From positions 102,847-166,846 of the forward strand of contig NZ_AGFX01000031.1 of the NCBI RefSeq assembly GCF_000236805.1: 64,000 bases of DNA. Direction: 5' to 3'. The DNA comes from Paenibacillus peoriae KCTC 3763. Its GTDB lineage: Bacteria > Bacillota > Bacilli > Paenibacillales > Paenibacillaceae. Of the stretch, positions 53,070 through 62,179 are shown in pieces (within the stretch, counting starts at the first letter, position 1; each line of letters opens with the position of its first letter). The notes under the pieces were generated by a model. That model was not told where the DNA came from. It ran no database searches and saw only the letters and a list, made by a program, of their open reading frames with translations. The position numbers and the translations under genes are program-made.

Positions 53070-54494
53070 CTAGCCTTCCATGAGCTGCGGCGGTTCGTTG
53101 GGCTGCTCGGCTTGCAAAGCAGGCAATGAAACTGTAGTAGTGGTTCCTGCTCCCAGTTCACTTCTGATGAGCATCTGTCCATGGTGAAGTTCTACAAACT
53201 GCTGCGAAATTGCCAACCCCAGCCCTGTACCGCCATTCTGATGGTCTACCTGGAAAAAGCGATCTCTTACTCTGGCCAGGTTTTCCTCACTAATCCCAAT
53301 TCCTGTATCCTGGATCGATATCTCAATATCGTCCCCAATCCGTTGCAGAGACAGAAAAATAATCGAGCTTTCATGCGAAAACTTGATCGCATTATCCACA
53401 ATGTTCAGAAACACCTGCTTCAGACGATTACCATCTCCATGCACGAGATATGCCGTTTCCTCTGAATCCAGTTGGAGCTTAATTTGCTTCATTTCCGCCT
53501 TGGCCCATACGTTCAGCATAATTTCCTGCAGCAACTCCCGCAGATCCACCGTTCCCATGACGAGCTTCATGGCGTTTTGCTCCAGCTTTGAAAAATCGAG
53601 AATTTCCTCTACCAAGCCGATCAACCGATCCGTTTCCTTGGATATAATCTGCATTCCGATCTTCGTTTCTTCCGGATCATAGCCGCCAGAATTTAACGTT
53701 TCACTCCAGCCTTTAATGGAAGTAAGCGGGGTGCGCAGTTCATGGGATATGGATGAAATAAAATCATCCTTGATTTGATTCGTTCTAACAATCTCCTGTG
53801 CCATATAATTCAGCGTCGAAGCCAGTTCCCCCAGCTCATAGCGATAATCGCCTTTGATGCGTGCGTCAAACCGTCCTTGCGCCATCTGGGCGGAAACATC
53901 GCGGATATTGTTAATCGGTCTGACAATGGAATTGGCGAGACCTGTACTCACTACAAACACTATAATCAGTACAGCTGCCATGATTCCCACGGAAAACACC
54001 GTAATGGTAAACAACTTGTCATTTACCAATTCCAGCGAGGTTGTATACCGGATAATGTACACTTGATCTCCGACGATATTGTCCAGCTTTTTGGATACCG
54101 CCATCACCTGCTGCCCTGTACCCGGTTGCTTTCCGATCCATTTTCCCGTATCTCCGGCTTGCGCCTGTGTCACATCACTCGTCTGCACACTTAGATCTGC
54201 CGCAAAATTCGTCGAGTTATCAATGACATTTCCCTGTTCATCGAGCAATTGCAGTTCTGTGCCATTTAGAGAAAATGTATTCAACAAATACGATTGCAAG
54301 GATTGCTCCGGCTCTTTGAACTTGGATGCAAACTCACTTACCGATGAGATGCGATTCTCGATTTTTTTATAGATGGAGTCATAATAATACGACCGGATGA
54401 GAAGCATGAAAATGACCTCAACTAACAGAAGCGCCAAGAACACTACGAAAAAATAGTGCAGCACAATCTGTCTGCGAATCCCCTTTTTGATCAT
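53070..54494 (-). CDS. sensor histidine kinase
   Basis: 474-residue membrane kinase. TM1 lies near 10-30, an extracellular sensor domain spans about 31-160 and TM2 about 165-190. HAMP follows (NSIVRPINNIRDVSAQMAQG), then HisKA with the phospho-His in SSISHELRTPLTSIKGW and a HATPase with NIVDNAIKFSHE (N box), DTGIGISEENL and GGTGLGLAISQQFV. ATG 54494 overlaps the regulator stop as ATGA and has AAAGGTC upstream, which favours it over 54512. The stimulus is unknown; cell-envelope stress is a reasonable guess from the lipoprotein neighbour. Confidence 0.9.
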   Translation of the reverse strand: MIKKGIRRQIVLHYFFVVFLALLLVEVIFMLLIRSYYYDSIYKKIENRISSVSEFASKFKEPEQSLQSYLLNTFSLNGTELQLLDEQGNVIDNSTNFAADLSVQTSDVTQAQAGDTGKWIGKQPGTGQQVMAVSKKLDNIVGDQVYIIRYTTSLELVNDKLFTITVFSVGIMAAVLIIVFVVSTGLANSIVRPINNIRDVSAQMAQGRFDARIKGDYRYELGELASTLNYMAQEIVRTNQIKDDFISSISHELRTPLTSIKGWSETLNSGGYDPEETKIGMQIISKETDRLIGLVEEILDFSKLEQNAMKLVMGTVDLRELLQEIMLNVWAKAEMKQIKLQLDSEETAYLVHGDGNRLKQVFLNIVDNAIKFSHESSIIFLSLQRIGDDIEISIQDTGIGISEENLARVRDRFFQVDHQNGGTGLGLAISQQFVELHHGQMLIRSELGAGTTTTVSLPALQAEQPNEPPQLMEG

Positions 54495-55189
54495 TGAGAC
54501 TGACCTTTCCATTTATATCCATGTCCCCACACTGTTTGTAAAAAAGCGGGCTCGGAAGGGTTGTTTTCGATTTTCTGCCGCAAACGTCGGATGTTCACAT
54601 CCACAATTTTCGGATCACCCATATATTCCTTGCCCCAAACGTGGTCAAGCAGAACATCTCGGCTGAGCGGTGTGTTTTCTTTTTCCAGGAAAAATTGAAT
54701 CAGCGAGAACTCTGTTGGTGTCAGCTCAATCAGCTGCCCGTTTTTCTTAAATTGCTTGGCAATCAAATCCAGCGTAAACGGACCGGACTGGAAGGATACC
54801 TTGGCTGCCGTTTCGCGATGCACATTCACCCTGCGCAGTAACGACTGAATACGTGCAATCAGCTCTGTCGGGCTGAAAGGCTTGCTCACATGATCATCGG
54901 CTCCTACAGACAAGGCATACACCTTATCCTGCTCCTGTACCTTGGCCGTGAGAAAAATAATGCCGATGCGCTCATTCGTTTCCCGAATTCTTCGACAAAC
55001 CTCGAAGCCGTCCATCCCTGGCACCATCACGTCAAGCAGCGCGATATCAATATCCCGCACCGTGTTCAAAATATTTAGTGCCTCATGCCCTTCCGATGCT
55101 TCCAACACCTCAAAACCGTTGCGCTTCAAATTAATAACGATAAAACTACGGATGGATTCCTCGTCCTCCATAATTAATACTTTACTCAC
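54491..55189 (-). CDS. OmpR-family response regulator
   Basis: 232-residue two-domain regulator. The receiver has the acidic pair MEDEES, phospho-Asp in DIALLDVMVPGMDGFEV, Thr/Lys in IIFLTAKVQEQDK and KPFSPTELIARI. The C-terminal winged helix (LTPTEFSLIQFFLEKENTPL, DVNIRRLRQKIENNPSEP, VWGHGYKW) binds DNA repeats. It is paired with the kinase at 53070, and its start lies 1 bp from the lipoprotein stop, so all four genes form an operon. Confidence 0.93.
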   Translation of the reverse strand: MSKVLIMEDEESIRSFIVINLKRNGFEVLEASEGHEALNILNTVRDIDIALLDVMVPGMDGFEVCRRIRETNERIGIIFLTAKVQEQDKVYALSVGADDHVSKPFSPTELIARIQSLLRRVNVHRETAAKVSFQSGPFTLDLIAKQFKKNGQLIELTPTEFSLIQFFLEKENTPLSRDVLLDHVWGKEYMGDPKIVDVNIRRLRQKIENNPSEPAFLQTVWGHGYKWKGQSQ

Positions 55190-55190
55190 T

Positions 55191-56525
55191 CTACTCTACC
55201 TGCCTTTCCCCCAGCTTGTTTTTAATCGGTTTATGTGGTTCCAGTTCACTGGATCGCTTAATGCCAATCACCTGTGCATTCGTTCGCCACAGTTGACTAT
55301 AACCTTCGTTGTTTCGTTCCCATTGTGACAACGAGAAATATTTTATTTCCGCTACCGTTTTATCTGTATCGATCAGAATGAACCGCAAATAGCTGTCCTT
55401 CCTTGAAACCTTTGGATCAATGGTCACCTTGCCATGCAGCTCTTTCGGTAACCTGAAATAGACCTGCTCATTGGAATCACGATACTGCTGCTGCTTGAAA
55501 ATCGTTCCTTTCGCCCCGTCCCACTGATAGAACGATACAAAATACGGAACCTCATCCAGCGGCTTGTTGCTCCAGCCCTTAGGCTTCTCCAAATTACCAA
55601 ATTCCAGAATACCGTCACCATCCACATCACCACTGGCGATGGTCGCATCCTTGAAAGTAACATCCATAAGATTAAGCTTCCTGAGCTTGCCGTGATCCAT
55701 CACAATGACATTGGAAACGGTAGTCGTCTGGGCAATTTTAGTGTCAATAATAATCCCTTGCCTATCCTCCGCTACCTTGCCAGCGACGACATTATAGACA
55801 CTTAAGACCTGACTGTCCAAATCCAGCGATCCGATTTCCTTAAAGGTTCCCCCGCTGAATTGGAATGTTTTGACCGTAAAAAATTCATTGCGACGGAGCA
55901 AAATAATCGTCAAATCATTCAGCTTATCCCCGTTCAAATCCATTTTGTTATGCTTAAAATCGTCTACGACAAAATCCGTATAGCCTGTAGCATATATTTT
56001 TTCAAGGGTTCCTCCAGTGTAAGAGTATACGATAAGCCCCTTCTGATCAACGTTGTCACCACTATCTCCACTCGAAAAACCCGCAACAATATCGAGCGTA
56101 CCGTCATTCGTTAAGTCCACGAGCTTAAATGATTCCAATACGGTGCCTTCTCCATCAAACGTCAGCTTCTTTACCCATGTCCCGCCCTGATCCTCAAACA
56201 AGGCACCGTGTATTTTGACACTCTCATCCGGTGTTTCATAAAAGAGCACTGCCTCGTCTGTGCCATCATTGTTCAAATCCCCCGTCCGGATGGGTGTCGG
56301 GTCATCCGGGTCATTCGGCCTTAGCGGCTGCACCCCTCCTAGCTGCGTAATCACCGCACCATTCAGCTGCTGTTTCTCGTCAGACATCGTCGGTGTCTGC
56401 ATCAGCGAAACCGGGTCGCTAATGACATTACAACCGCTCAAAAATCCAGCAAGGAGCAGCAAAGGACAGCAGCCAGCCAACATTCTCAACAGCATTATTT
56501 TCACTTCACTTGCCGTCCCCTTCAT
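55191..56525 (-). CDS. FG-GAP/VCBS-like lipoprotein
   Basis: 444-residue exported lipoprotein (hydrophobic signal then lipobox LSGC near residues 29-32). The mature part contains repeated calcium-binding-like Asp motifs (GDLNNDGTDEAVL, DLTNDGTLDIVAGF, MDLNGDKLNDLTII, GDVDGDGILEFGN), as in integrin-type FG-GAP beta-propellers. It overlaps the ATPase gene by 4 bp. A second ATG 10 codons in (56495) is equally plausible because neither ribosome binding site is strong. Its co-occurrence with a two-component system suggests a surface sensor or modulator; no enzymatic motif is seen. Confidence 0.75.
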   Translation of the reverse strand: MKGTASEVKIMLLRMLAGCCPLLLLAGFLSGCNVISDPVSLMQTPTMSDEKQQLNGAVITQLGGVQPLRPNDPDDPTPIRTGDLNNDGTDEAVLFYETPDESVKIHGALFEDQGGTWVKKLTFDGEGTVLESFKLVDLTNDGTLDIVAGFSSGDSGDNVDQKGLIVYSYTGGTLEKIYATGYTDFVVDDFKHNKMDLNGDKLNDLTIILLRRNEFFTVKTFQFSGGTFKEIGSLDLDSQVLSVYNVVAGKVAEDRQGIIIDTKIAQTTTVSNVIVMDHGKLRKLNLMDVTFKDATIASGDVDGDGILEFGNLEKPKGWSNKPLDEVPYFVSFYQWDGAKGTIFKQQQYRDSNEQVYFRLPKELHGKVTIDPKVSRKDSYLRFILIDTDKTVAEIKYFSLSQWERNNEGYSQLWRTNAQVIGIKRSSELEPHKPIKNKLGERQVE

Positions 56526-57247
56526 AATTTGTTCTTTTCTGCTTGTGTCAACCGTCTGCCCTGGATATCAAACACCAATTCGCCATTGTTTAGTCCCCAT
56601 ATACGAGATGCAAAGCGTTCAGCCATTTCCAGCGGCAGTACAGTAATGACCGTCACCCGTTCATCAGAAGCCAGCTTGCGGAAGGTATCCATCACATGTG
56701 CAGCTGAAGTTGGATCAAGACCATTTACAGGCTCATCAGCCAAAATAACCTTGGCTCCATGAACGAGAGCACGCGCTGTCGCCACCCGCTGCCGTTCGCC
56801 GCCGCTGAGCTTGTCACATTTATCATGTGCCTTATCTAGCAGTCCCAGTTCCTCCAGTACATCCATCGCTCCCATATAATCGTCAGAACGAACCATACCA
56901 GTCACCATTCTCCACCATGGAGTTTGACCGGATCTGCCGATGAGCACATTTTTGAGAGCGGTCCGATTCATATTTAGATGCGGATTTTGCTCCAGGTATG
57001 CCCATTCGCGCTTTATTTTCATCTTGCCCGTCCAACCGGATTTCAGCACATCATTGCCATCTACAATCAAACCGCCTTCTTGCCATAGCTCTTGCAAAGC
57101 AAGACAACGAAGCAGCGTTGTTTTGCCGCTCCCGCTTGGTCCCACTATGGCAATGAGCTCGCCCTGATGAATTTCAGCATCAATTCCTCGAAGTAACGGG
57201 GTACGCTCAGGACCCACTTGCTTGGTCAGCTTCTGAATTTTAATCAT
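56522..57247 (-). CDS. PhnC-like ABC ATPase
   Basis: 241-residue ATPase with Walker A GPSGSGKTTLLRC, signature LSGGERQRVATARALV and Walker B VILADEPVNGLDP. EQNPHLNMNRTALKNVLIGR is close to PhnC of phosphonate importers. However, the H-loop His is replaced (VITVLPLEMAERFA, Leu-Pro-Leu), and no permease or binding protein is adjacent. It may have been recruited as a regulator or work with a distant transporter. It is the first gene of the four-gene operon. Confidence 0.75.
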   Translation of the reverse strand: MIKIQKLTKQVGPERTPLLRGIDAEIHQGELIAIVGPSGSGKTTLLRCLALQELWQEGGLIVDGNDVLKSGWTGKMKIKREWAYLEQNPHLNMNRTALKNVLIGRSGQTPWWRMVTGMVRSDDYMGAMDVLEELGLLDKAHDKCDKLSGGERQRVATARALVHGAKVILADEPVNGLDPTSAAHVMDTFRKLASDERVTVITVLPLEMAERFASRIWGLNNGELVFDIQGRRLTQAEKNKL

Positions 57248-57329
57248 CTATGTGATTCCCCTTTGCCCGCCATCAATATTGTCTATAGTTTATAGCAAAT
57301 ATAAAACAAATACCATGCTAACCGCAGTT

Positions 57330-58490
57330 TTAAGCCGTCAATGCTCTTTTTTGGGCCAACAGCCCCAGCAAGCCAAAAACGACGTAGCTGCCTCCAAGAA
57401 CGATAAACATACTGCCTTGGGTCCCAAAGTCCAGCAGACCTCCGCTAATATTAGGTCCGATCACACTTCCCAGATTAAAATGAAAGGATGCCAGTACATT
57501 AGCAGCTGCCAAAAATGATTTGGGCAACAGATCAGCGGCATAAGCCAAGCCGAGGGAGAAAAAAGAACCCACCAAGCCTCCGGCTATGGTCAGCAAAACC
57601 AAAGTGAACATAAAATGATTGCCGCTCCAGGGCAACAGCATAAAGGTCAAGCCACCTGCTATACCTACGCTCATTAACACCTTTTTACGTCCCCAGCGGT
57701 CACTTAAAATACCTAGCGGCAGTTGCAGCACCAACCCACCCAAGCTGACAAATGGCAGCAATGCGGCAATTTCAGCGGTTTGAAAGCCAATACGCAGACC
57801 ATAGACCGGGAAGTTGCTGTTCAGACTGGCTTCCATATAGCCGTAGAGGAATGCAGGCAATAGAGCATACCATGCCCAGCTGTAGCTGCGTCGGAATCTT
57901 TGTGCGGGACGTGCCTCGGTTGCCTGCTTTTCCGGTCTGGAATCCGGTAGCTTCATTAACACCAGCAGCAAAACAAGCAGGCACAGCAAGGCCAGTGCAG
58001 CAAACGGAACCAGTATTCCATAATCAAGCAACCATAATCCCAACGGCCCCATTGCAAAGCCCAAACCGTAGGACATGCCATAAAAGGAGATGTTGCGGCC
58101 ACGGTTTTCTGCTGGAGTCACTAGCAAAATCCACAGTTGGGCAGAATAGTGAAGCGCACTGTCACCTATACCAACCAGCAGCCGCAGTACGAACCACACC
58201 CGGATATCAGGGATTAGCGGGAATAGCAGCAGTGTCACGAGTACAAGCACCAAGCCTCCGGCCATCAGTTTTTTGAAGCCCAACCATCCCAGTGTCCGTT
58301 CAGCCACCAGCGTCATAGCGAACGAACCTATATATAGCGCAGCTGCGTTCATTCCATTTAGCGAGGATGAGACCCCCATTTGCTCCAACGAGATAGACAG
58401 GATAGGTAGCAGCAAACCTTGACATAATCCGGCTACGATAATAACCGTAATTAGAATAAAATAATGAACACGTAACGACGACGACATCAT
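57330..58490 (-). CDS. MFS transporter (12-helix type)
   Basis: 386-residue major facilitator with about twelve hydrophobic segments. RTLGWLGFKKLMAGG is the loop 2-3 region, GVSSSLNGMNAAALYIGSF and LGILSDRWGRKKVLM the second conserved loop. The family includes drug and siderophore exporters. ATG 58490 with GGGGG upstream is preferred over a longer in-frame start (58571) lacking a ribosome binding site. The 345-bp upstream region contains a weak Fur-like box (58562-58580) and a strong minus-strand terminator. The substrate is unknown. Confidence 0.8.
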   Translation of the reverse strand: MMSSSLRVHYFILITVIIVAGLCQGLLLPILSISLEQMGVSSSLNGMNAAALYIGSFAMTLVAERTLGWLGFKKLMAGGLVLVLVTLLLFPLIPDIRVWFVLRLLVGIGDSALHYSAQLWILLVTPAENRGRNISFYGMSYGLGFAMGPLGLWLLDYGILVPFAALALLCLLVLLLVLMKLPDSRPEKQATEARPAQRFRRSYSWAWYALLPAFLYGYMEASLNSNFPVYGLRIGFQTAEIAALLPFVSLGGLVLQLPLGILSDRWGRKKVLMSVGIAGGLTFMLLPWSGNHFMFTLVLLTIAGGLVGSFFSLGLAYAADLLPKSFLAAANVLASFHFNLGSVIGPNISGGLLDFGTQGSMFIVLGGSYVVFGLLGLLAQKRALTA

Positions 58491-58917
58491 GGTACCCCCT
58501 GGTAAAAACAATAAAATATCAACAGCAAAAATGAGTATTAAGGAATGATTTGCATTTGATACCATAATCAATAATAATTCTTATCCATATACATGCTCTG
58601 CTGGCCTGAAAAAGCAGCTTAAACACATTACAGCACGTATTACAGAAAAGAAGAAAAAAATCGTCATCTGAGATGACGATTCTACGGAAAGAGCTTGTCT
58701 GATATGTAATCCGACTCCATTCGTTAAGGAGTCACGTATGTTCAATCCGAACCTCTTCATGTCACAGCGCACTATTCATATTATAGTGGACAATGCCCGG
58801 CAGAACAAGCCATAATAACTAAGTGAGCAATTTCAAAATGCTCATGTTGTGCTTATGGACGGGCTTAATTCGTTCACCGCTCTGGGCTCGAAGACAGAAT
58901 AGGAGGCATTTGATTCC
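58491..58917. other. MFS gene upstream region with leader terminator
   Basis: No gene recognised. It contains a perfect hairpin AATCGTCATC/GATGACGATT at 58659-58681 followed on the minus strand by seven T, about 170 bp upstream of the MFS start, and a weak Fur-like sequence GATAAGAATTATTATTGAT (12 of 19 to consensus) at about 58562-58580. Confidence 0.5.
58652..58681 (-). terminator. leader terminator, minus strand
   Basis: Perfect 10-bp stem with TGA loop and a T run on the minus strand. With no gene before it on that strand, it is either an attenuator of the MFS transcript or the end of a short RNA. Confidence 0.75.
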
Positions 58918-59835
58918 ATGAGTTATCAAATTAAAATAGACACTTCTCCAATTTACGAATTACTCGGCAGCTTCATGGCCTATGTAACTAAAAAATGGGT
59001 ACACGATATGGACCTGGGACATGAATGGGTCGACAAGGTGGATGCACGGCTGCAACACGAAGTTCGTACCGAGCTTGCCACGGCCCAGGATTGCCCTTTT
59101 AGCGATTATGACGCACTGTATGCCTGGGCTTTGCTTCGACCGGAATCGGATGAAATATCCGACTATATCACTTATTTGGAGCACGGCCCGGATCAAGATA
59201 TGTTTGAACAGCTTGTTCCGCACATCCCTTTTTTAACTTTTGAAGAATCTTTACGTATACGCAAGGTATATGCACCCCTCCTCAAATTATGGGACCGCGA
59301 TTATTTTCGGGCTCTGGAAGGCGAGCTGCGCGTGCTGGCAGAGGAAGACGCCGCGGAAAAGCGTATGCTTTTGAGCAAGATGGAGCCGGAAGCGCTAGTT
59401 GAATACGCCACGGCTGGATTGGTCGTTCCACATATGGAAGATCTGGATACGGTTGTCCTGTTTCCGGTCGTCCATAACCGCCCGATTAATTCCTACTGTT
59501 TTTATTCACGCATGCTGCTAATCCAGTATCCGGTAGATATACCCGAGGAAAGCGAGGAAGAACCGCCTACGCTCCTGCTGCGGCTCACTCGTGCGGTCAA
59601 TGATCCGCAACGACTGCGAATTTTGCGTTATGTAGCTCAAGGCCCTAAATCTCTAGAGGAGATGCGCCATGATTTGAGCCGATTGGAAGATACACTTATG
59701 TCTGATATGATGATTTTGCGAGTAGCTGGTCTGCTTCGCATTCACATCGGACGCTATCACAAGGAAAAATTCAGCATCCGTCCCGACGGAGCAGCTGATT
59801 TACAGGTATTTTTGGAATCCTATATTGGATTGTAA
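58918..59835 (+). CDS. ArsR-like winged-helix regulator
   Basis: 305-residue protein with an ArsR-type winged helix near residues 222-300 (AVNDPQRLRILRYVAQGPKSLEEMRHDLSRL, then MILRVAGLLRIHIGRYHKEKFSI). The N-terminal 200 residues form a large domain of the DUF5937-like type seen in Bacillota regulators. AGGAGG precedes ATG 58918. The gene is 64 bp from the HAD gene and probably co-transcribed with it. The effector and target are unknown; Cys is nearly absent, so metal sensing in the ArsR manner is unlikely. Confidence 0.7.
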   Translation: MSYQIKIDTSPIYELLGSFMAYVTKKWVHDMDLGHEWVDKVDARLQHEVRTELATAQDCPFSDYDALYAWALLRPESDEISDYITYLEHGPDQDMFEQLVPHIPFLTFEESLRIRKVYAPLLKLWDRDYFRALEGELRVLAEEDAAEKRMLLSKMEPEALVEYATAGLVVPHMEDLDTVVLFPVVHNRPINSYCFYSRMLLIQYPVDIPEESEEEPPTLLLRLTRAVNDPQRLRILRYVAQGPKSLEEMRHDLSRLEDTLMSDMMILRVAGLLRIHIGRYHKEKFSIRPDGAADLQVFLESYIGL

Positions 59836-59899
59836 TGAAACTACACCTTTAGTTGTACGGAACACCGTTAAAGCTTTGGGCTTGGAAGGAGTATGTAAC

Positions 59900-60664
59900 A
59901 TGTCGTATCCGAAGCAGCACATTTTATTTGATCTTGATGACACTTTGGTTCACTGCAACAAGTATTTTGACCAGATTCTCAGCCATTTTTTCGATTTGCT
60001 TCAGGAATGGTTTGCAGCCCATAATCTGACGAAAAATACAATTCGCGAGAAACAAATCGAAATTGATGTGGCCGGTGTTCATCAACTGGGCTTTGCCAGC
60101 GAGCATTTCCCTCAATCTCTAATAGATACGTACCGCTTTTTCTCCGAGCAATTCGGACGCCGTATCGATTCTCGGGACGAGCAGGAGCTCCGCTCCCTTG
60201 GACGAAGTGTGTACGAGCAGGAAATCGAACCGTACCCGGGAATGGTTGAAACGTTGAACTCGCTCCAAAAAGCCGGGCATTCCCTGTATCTCTACACTGG
60301 CGGTGAACAAATTATTCAGGAAAGAAAGATTAAACAAATGAAGCTGGCTAATTATTTTGATGAACGCATCTACATCCGCCAGCATAAAAATGTCGAAGCA
60401 CTGGAAGAAATCATTCAGATGAATCGCCTGGACCGAAGCATCACCTGGATGATCGGAAATTCCCTGCGTACCGATGTATCTCCAGCCCTTGCGGCAGGTA
60501 TTCATGCTGTATATCTCAAGCAACCCAAGGAATGGATTTACAATATGGTTGAACTGCAAAAAAACGTAAATTCCGTGATGTATACGATACAGAAGCTAAC
60601 AGAAGTACCAAAAGTGATACACGAAAGTATACAATTGCATCAACAAAAAAGAACCCTCGGTTAG
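59900..60664 (+). CDS. HAD-superfamily phosphatase
   Basis: 254-residue HAD hydrolase. Motif I HILFDLDDTLVHCN supplies the nucleophile Asp, motif II LYLYTGGEQII the Thr, motif III the Lys/Arg near QHKNVEALEE and motif IV GNSLRTDVSPA. A C1 cap lies between I and II (VAGVHQLGFASEHFPQ). The substrate is unknown. GGAAGGAG before ATG 59900 fixes the start; an in-frame extension overlapping the regulator gene is rejected. Confidence 0.85.
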   Translation: MSYPKQHILFDLDDTLVHCNKYFDQILSHFFDLLQEWFAAHNLTKNTIREKQIEIDVAGVHQLGFASEHFPQSLIDTYRFFSEQFGRRIDSRDEQELRSLGRSVYEQEIEPYPGMVETLNSLQKAGHSLYLYTGGEQIIQERKIKQMKLANYFDERIYIRQHKNVEALEEIIQMNRLDRSITWMIGNSLRTDVSPALAAGIHAVYLKQPKEWIYNMVELQKNVNSVMYTIQKLTEVPKVIHESIQLHQQKRTLG

Positions 60665-60687
60665 AGAGCACTAGTATGTATGGTAGT

Positions 60688-60708
60688 ATGATCCCCTTCA
60701 GGTAGACA
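60688..60708. mobile_element. IS3-type terminal repeat remnant
   Basis: ATGATCCCCTTCAGGTAGAC plus one base matches the preserved end of the degenerate IS3 element at 27638-27658 (inverted) in 19 of 21 positions. No transposase remains nearby; about 60 bp of following sequence may also come from the element end. Confidence 0.6.
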
Positions 60709-60795
60709 CTCAAAAAAAGTCCACATGGTATCATGAGGATAGAGTGAACTTGGAGGGGAATTTTTATAATTGCCAACGATTTCAGTCAAACCCAA

Positions 60796-60832
60796 ACAAC
60801 GCGCACCGATTGAGTATCGGCACGCGCTGGCT
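60796..60832 (-). terminator. terminator of the NRPS-acyltransferase transcript
   Basis: GCGCACCGAT pairs with ATCGG.ACGCGC (one wobble/mismatch), with a T-rich run on the minus strand. It follows the acyltransferase gene ending at 60853. Confidence 0.6.
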
Positions 60833-60852
60833 GCTTAGTCCTTTTCACTTGT

Positions 60853-62151
60853 TTACTTGACAGAGGTATAACCATTCAACAAATGTTCCACAGATAAGAT
60901 GTGATCAAAAAGACCAATGACTTCTTCTGAATCATACATATTCTCCAATACGCTGACTTCCATCATTAAACGTCCCGAAAGCGTAGCTGATGTGAGCAGT
61001 AACGACTGGTTTTTGATGGAAAAATAGATCGTATCCACCCATTCCTCCATAATCGGATATGATATAATTCCCAGATTGGACAAGGTGATGGAAAAATTCC
61101 ACAGAGGGAATCTTTCAGGCATTGTTTTCATACACAATTCAAGACACTGTTGTTTATATTTCCGATATGAATTGGAAAACGAAGAAAAAAAGATCGACAG
61201 TGCATAGGGAACCCCCCTTTTGAACCATTTGAACGCGGATTTCACCTGTTTTTCCATTTTCCCGTTCCGGAAAAATTGCATCGGAAGACTGGCGACGTAA
61301 TTGCCATGCATCGTTTCCGGCGAATAGTTAATCAAAAGCTGCAAATCCATGGGCATGGAGACAAACACGCGCTGCTTGCCGGGAGCATATTGCAGTAGTC
61401 CATCGGTCGTTCGCAAGCAGATGTATTCGGTCATTGTCATTTTTTTGCTCCGGCATTGTCGTAAAATCTCAGCAGTCTCTTCTTTACTGAAACAGTACGA
61501 TTTTTTGACGTAACCACCGCCTTGCTCCGGTTTTCTGCCGTAACTCAAATCAACGGTTTCGCCAGCGCTTGTCCTTTTTCCCATAATCCTGGATATAAAG
61601 CCTGTAATAAAAACCGGCATCCATAAAAAAGCGGAAACTCTTCTTTTAATACGCAACAGCTTGTCTCTCGGGGCGTCGCCCTTTGCTGCCTTCTTTTCTG
61701 GCTTCGCCTCAGATTCGCCCGCATAATATTCCAGCCATCTTTTGATCCAGAAAACCAAGCTCAGCCCATTGGCCACTGCATGGTTCATTGCAAATATCAT
61801 TGTATGTTCATTTATAGGGAAAATGCGAAATGGAAGTCTGGAATTGGTTGGGGTATACTGGGCCAGTGCCTCTTCTTCCGTAAAATATTGGGAAAGCTGT
61901 ACCTTTTCAGTCTCTAGCAAATTTTCCAGTTCTTCCTGCGAAAAGCATCCCCATTCAAACGTATCTTTTTCGAACTGTTCCACCCTTTTGGCTTGCAGCA
62001 ATGGATTGTCCATGATGAGCATACGGTAGCTGGAAAACAATTTTTCAGCATCAATTCTTCTTTTAAAAGTAACCGTTGCGACCATGCTGTTGGATGAAAT
62101 ATAATCTTCTGTTCCGAAAAAGTAAGTGCTTGCCAGTTTAATGGCGTCCAT
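60853..62151 (-). CDS. condensation-fold acyltransferase with altered active site
   Basis: 432-residue stand-alone protein of the condensation/alcohol-acyltransferase/WES-DGAT superfamily fold. The family motif HHxxxDG reads NHAVANG (residues about 118-124, FAMNHAVANGLSLVFW). The second, catalytic His is kept, the first His and the Asp are Asn. The C-terminal half has PLWNFSITLSNLGII, comparable to the family's DFGWG-like region but changed. AAGGAGG precedes ATG 62151. It lies 28 bp after the NRPS gene and ends before a terminator, so it is the last gene of that operon. It could acylate the reduced product or act in substrate gating; both are inference. Confidence 0.7.
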   Translation of the reverse strand: MDAIKLASTYFFGTEDYISSNSMVATVTFKRRIDAEKLFSSYRMLIMDNPLLQAKRVEQFEKDTFEWGCFSQEELENLLETEKVQLSQYFTEEEALAQYTPTNSRLPFRIFPINEHTMIFAMNHAVANGLSLVFWIKRWLEYYAGESEAKPEKKAAKGDAPRDKLLRIKRRVSAFLWMPVFITGFISRIMGKRTSAGETVDLSYGRKPEQGGGYVKKSYCFSKEETAEILRQCRSKKMTMTEYICLRTTDGLLQYAPGKQRVFVSMPMDLQLLINYSPETMHGNYVASLPMQFFRNGKMEKQVKSAFKWFKRGVPYALSIFFSSFSNSYRKYKQQCLELCMKTMPERFPLWNFSITLSNLGIISYPIMEEWVDTIYFSIKNQSLLLTSATLSGRLMMEVSVLENMYDSEEVIGLFDHILSVEHLLNGYTSVK

Positions 62152-62179
62152 TCTTTCCCCTCCTTCGCTGCTACTTTTT

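Noticed and set aside
58581-58772. 63-codon minus-strand frame upstream of the MFS gene
   Set aside because: It runs through a strong terminator and lacks a ribosome binding site and recognisable sequence.
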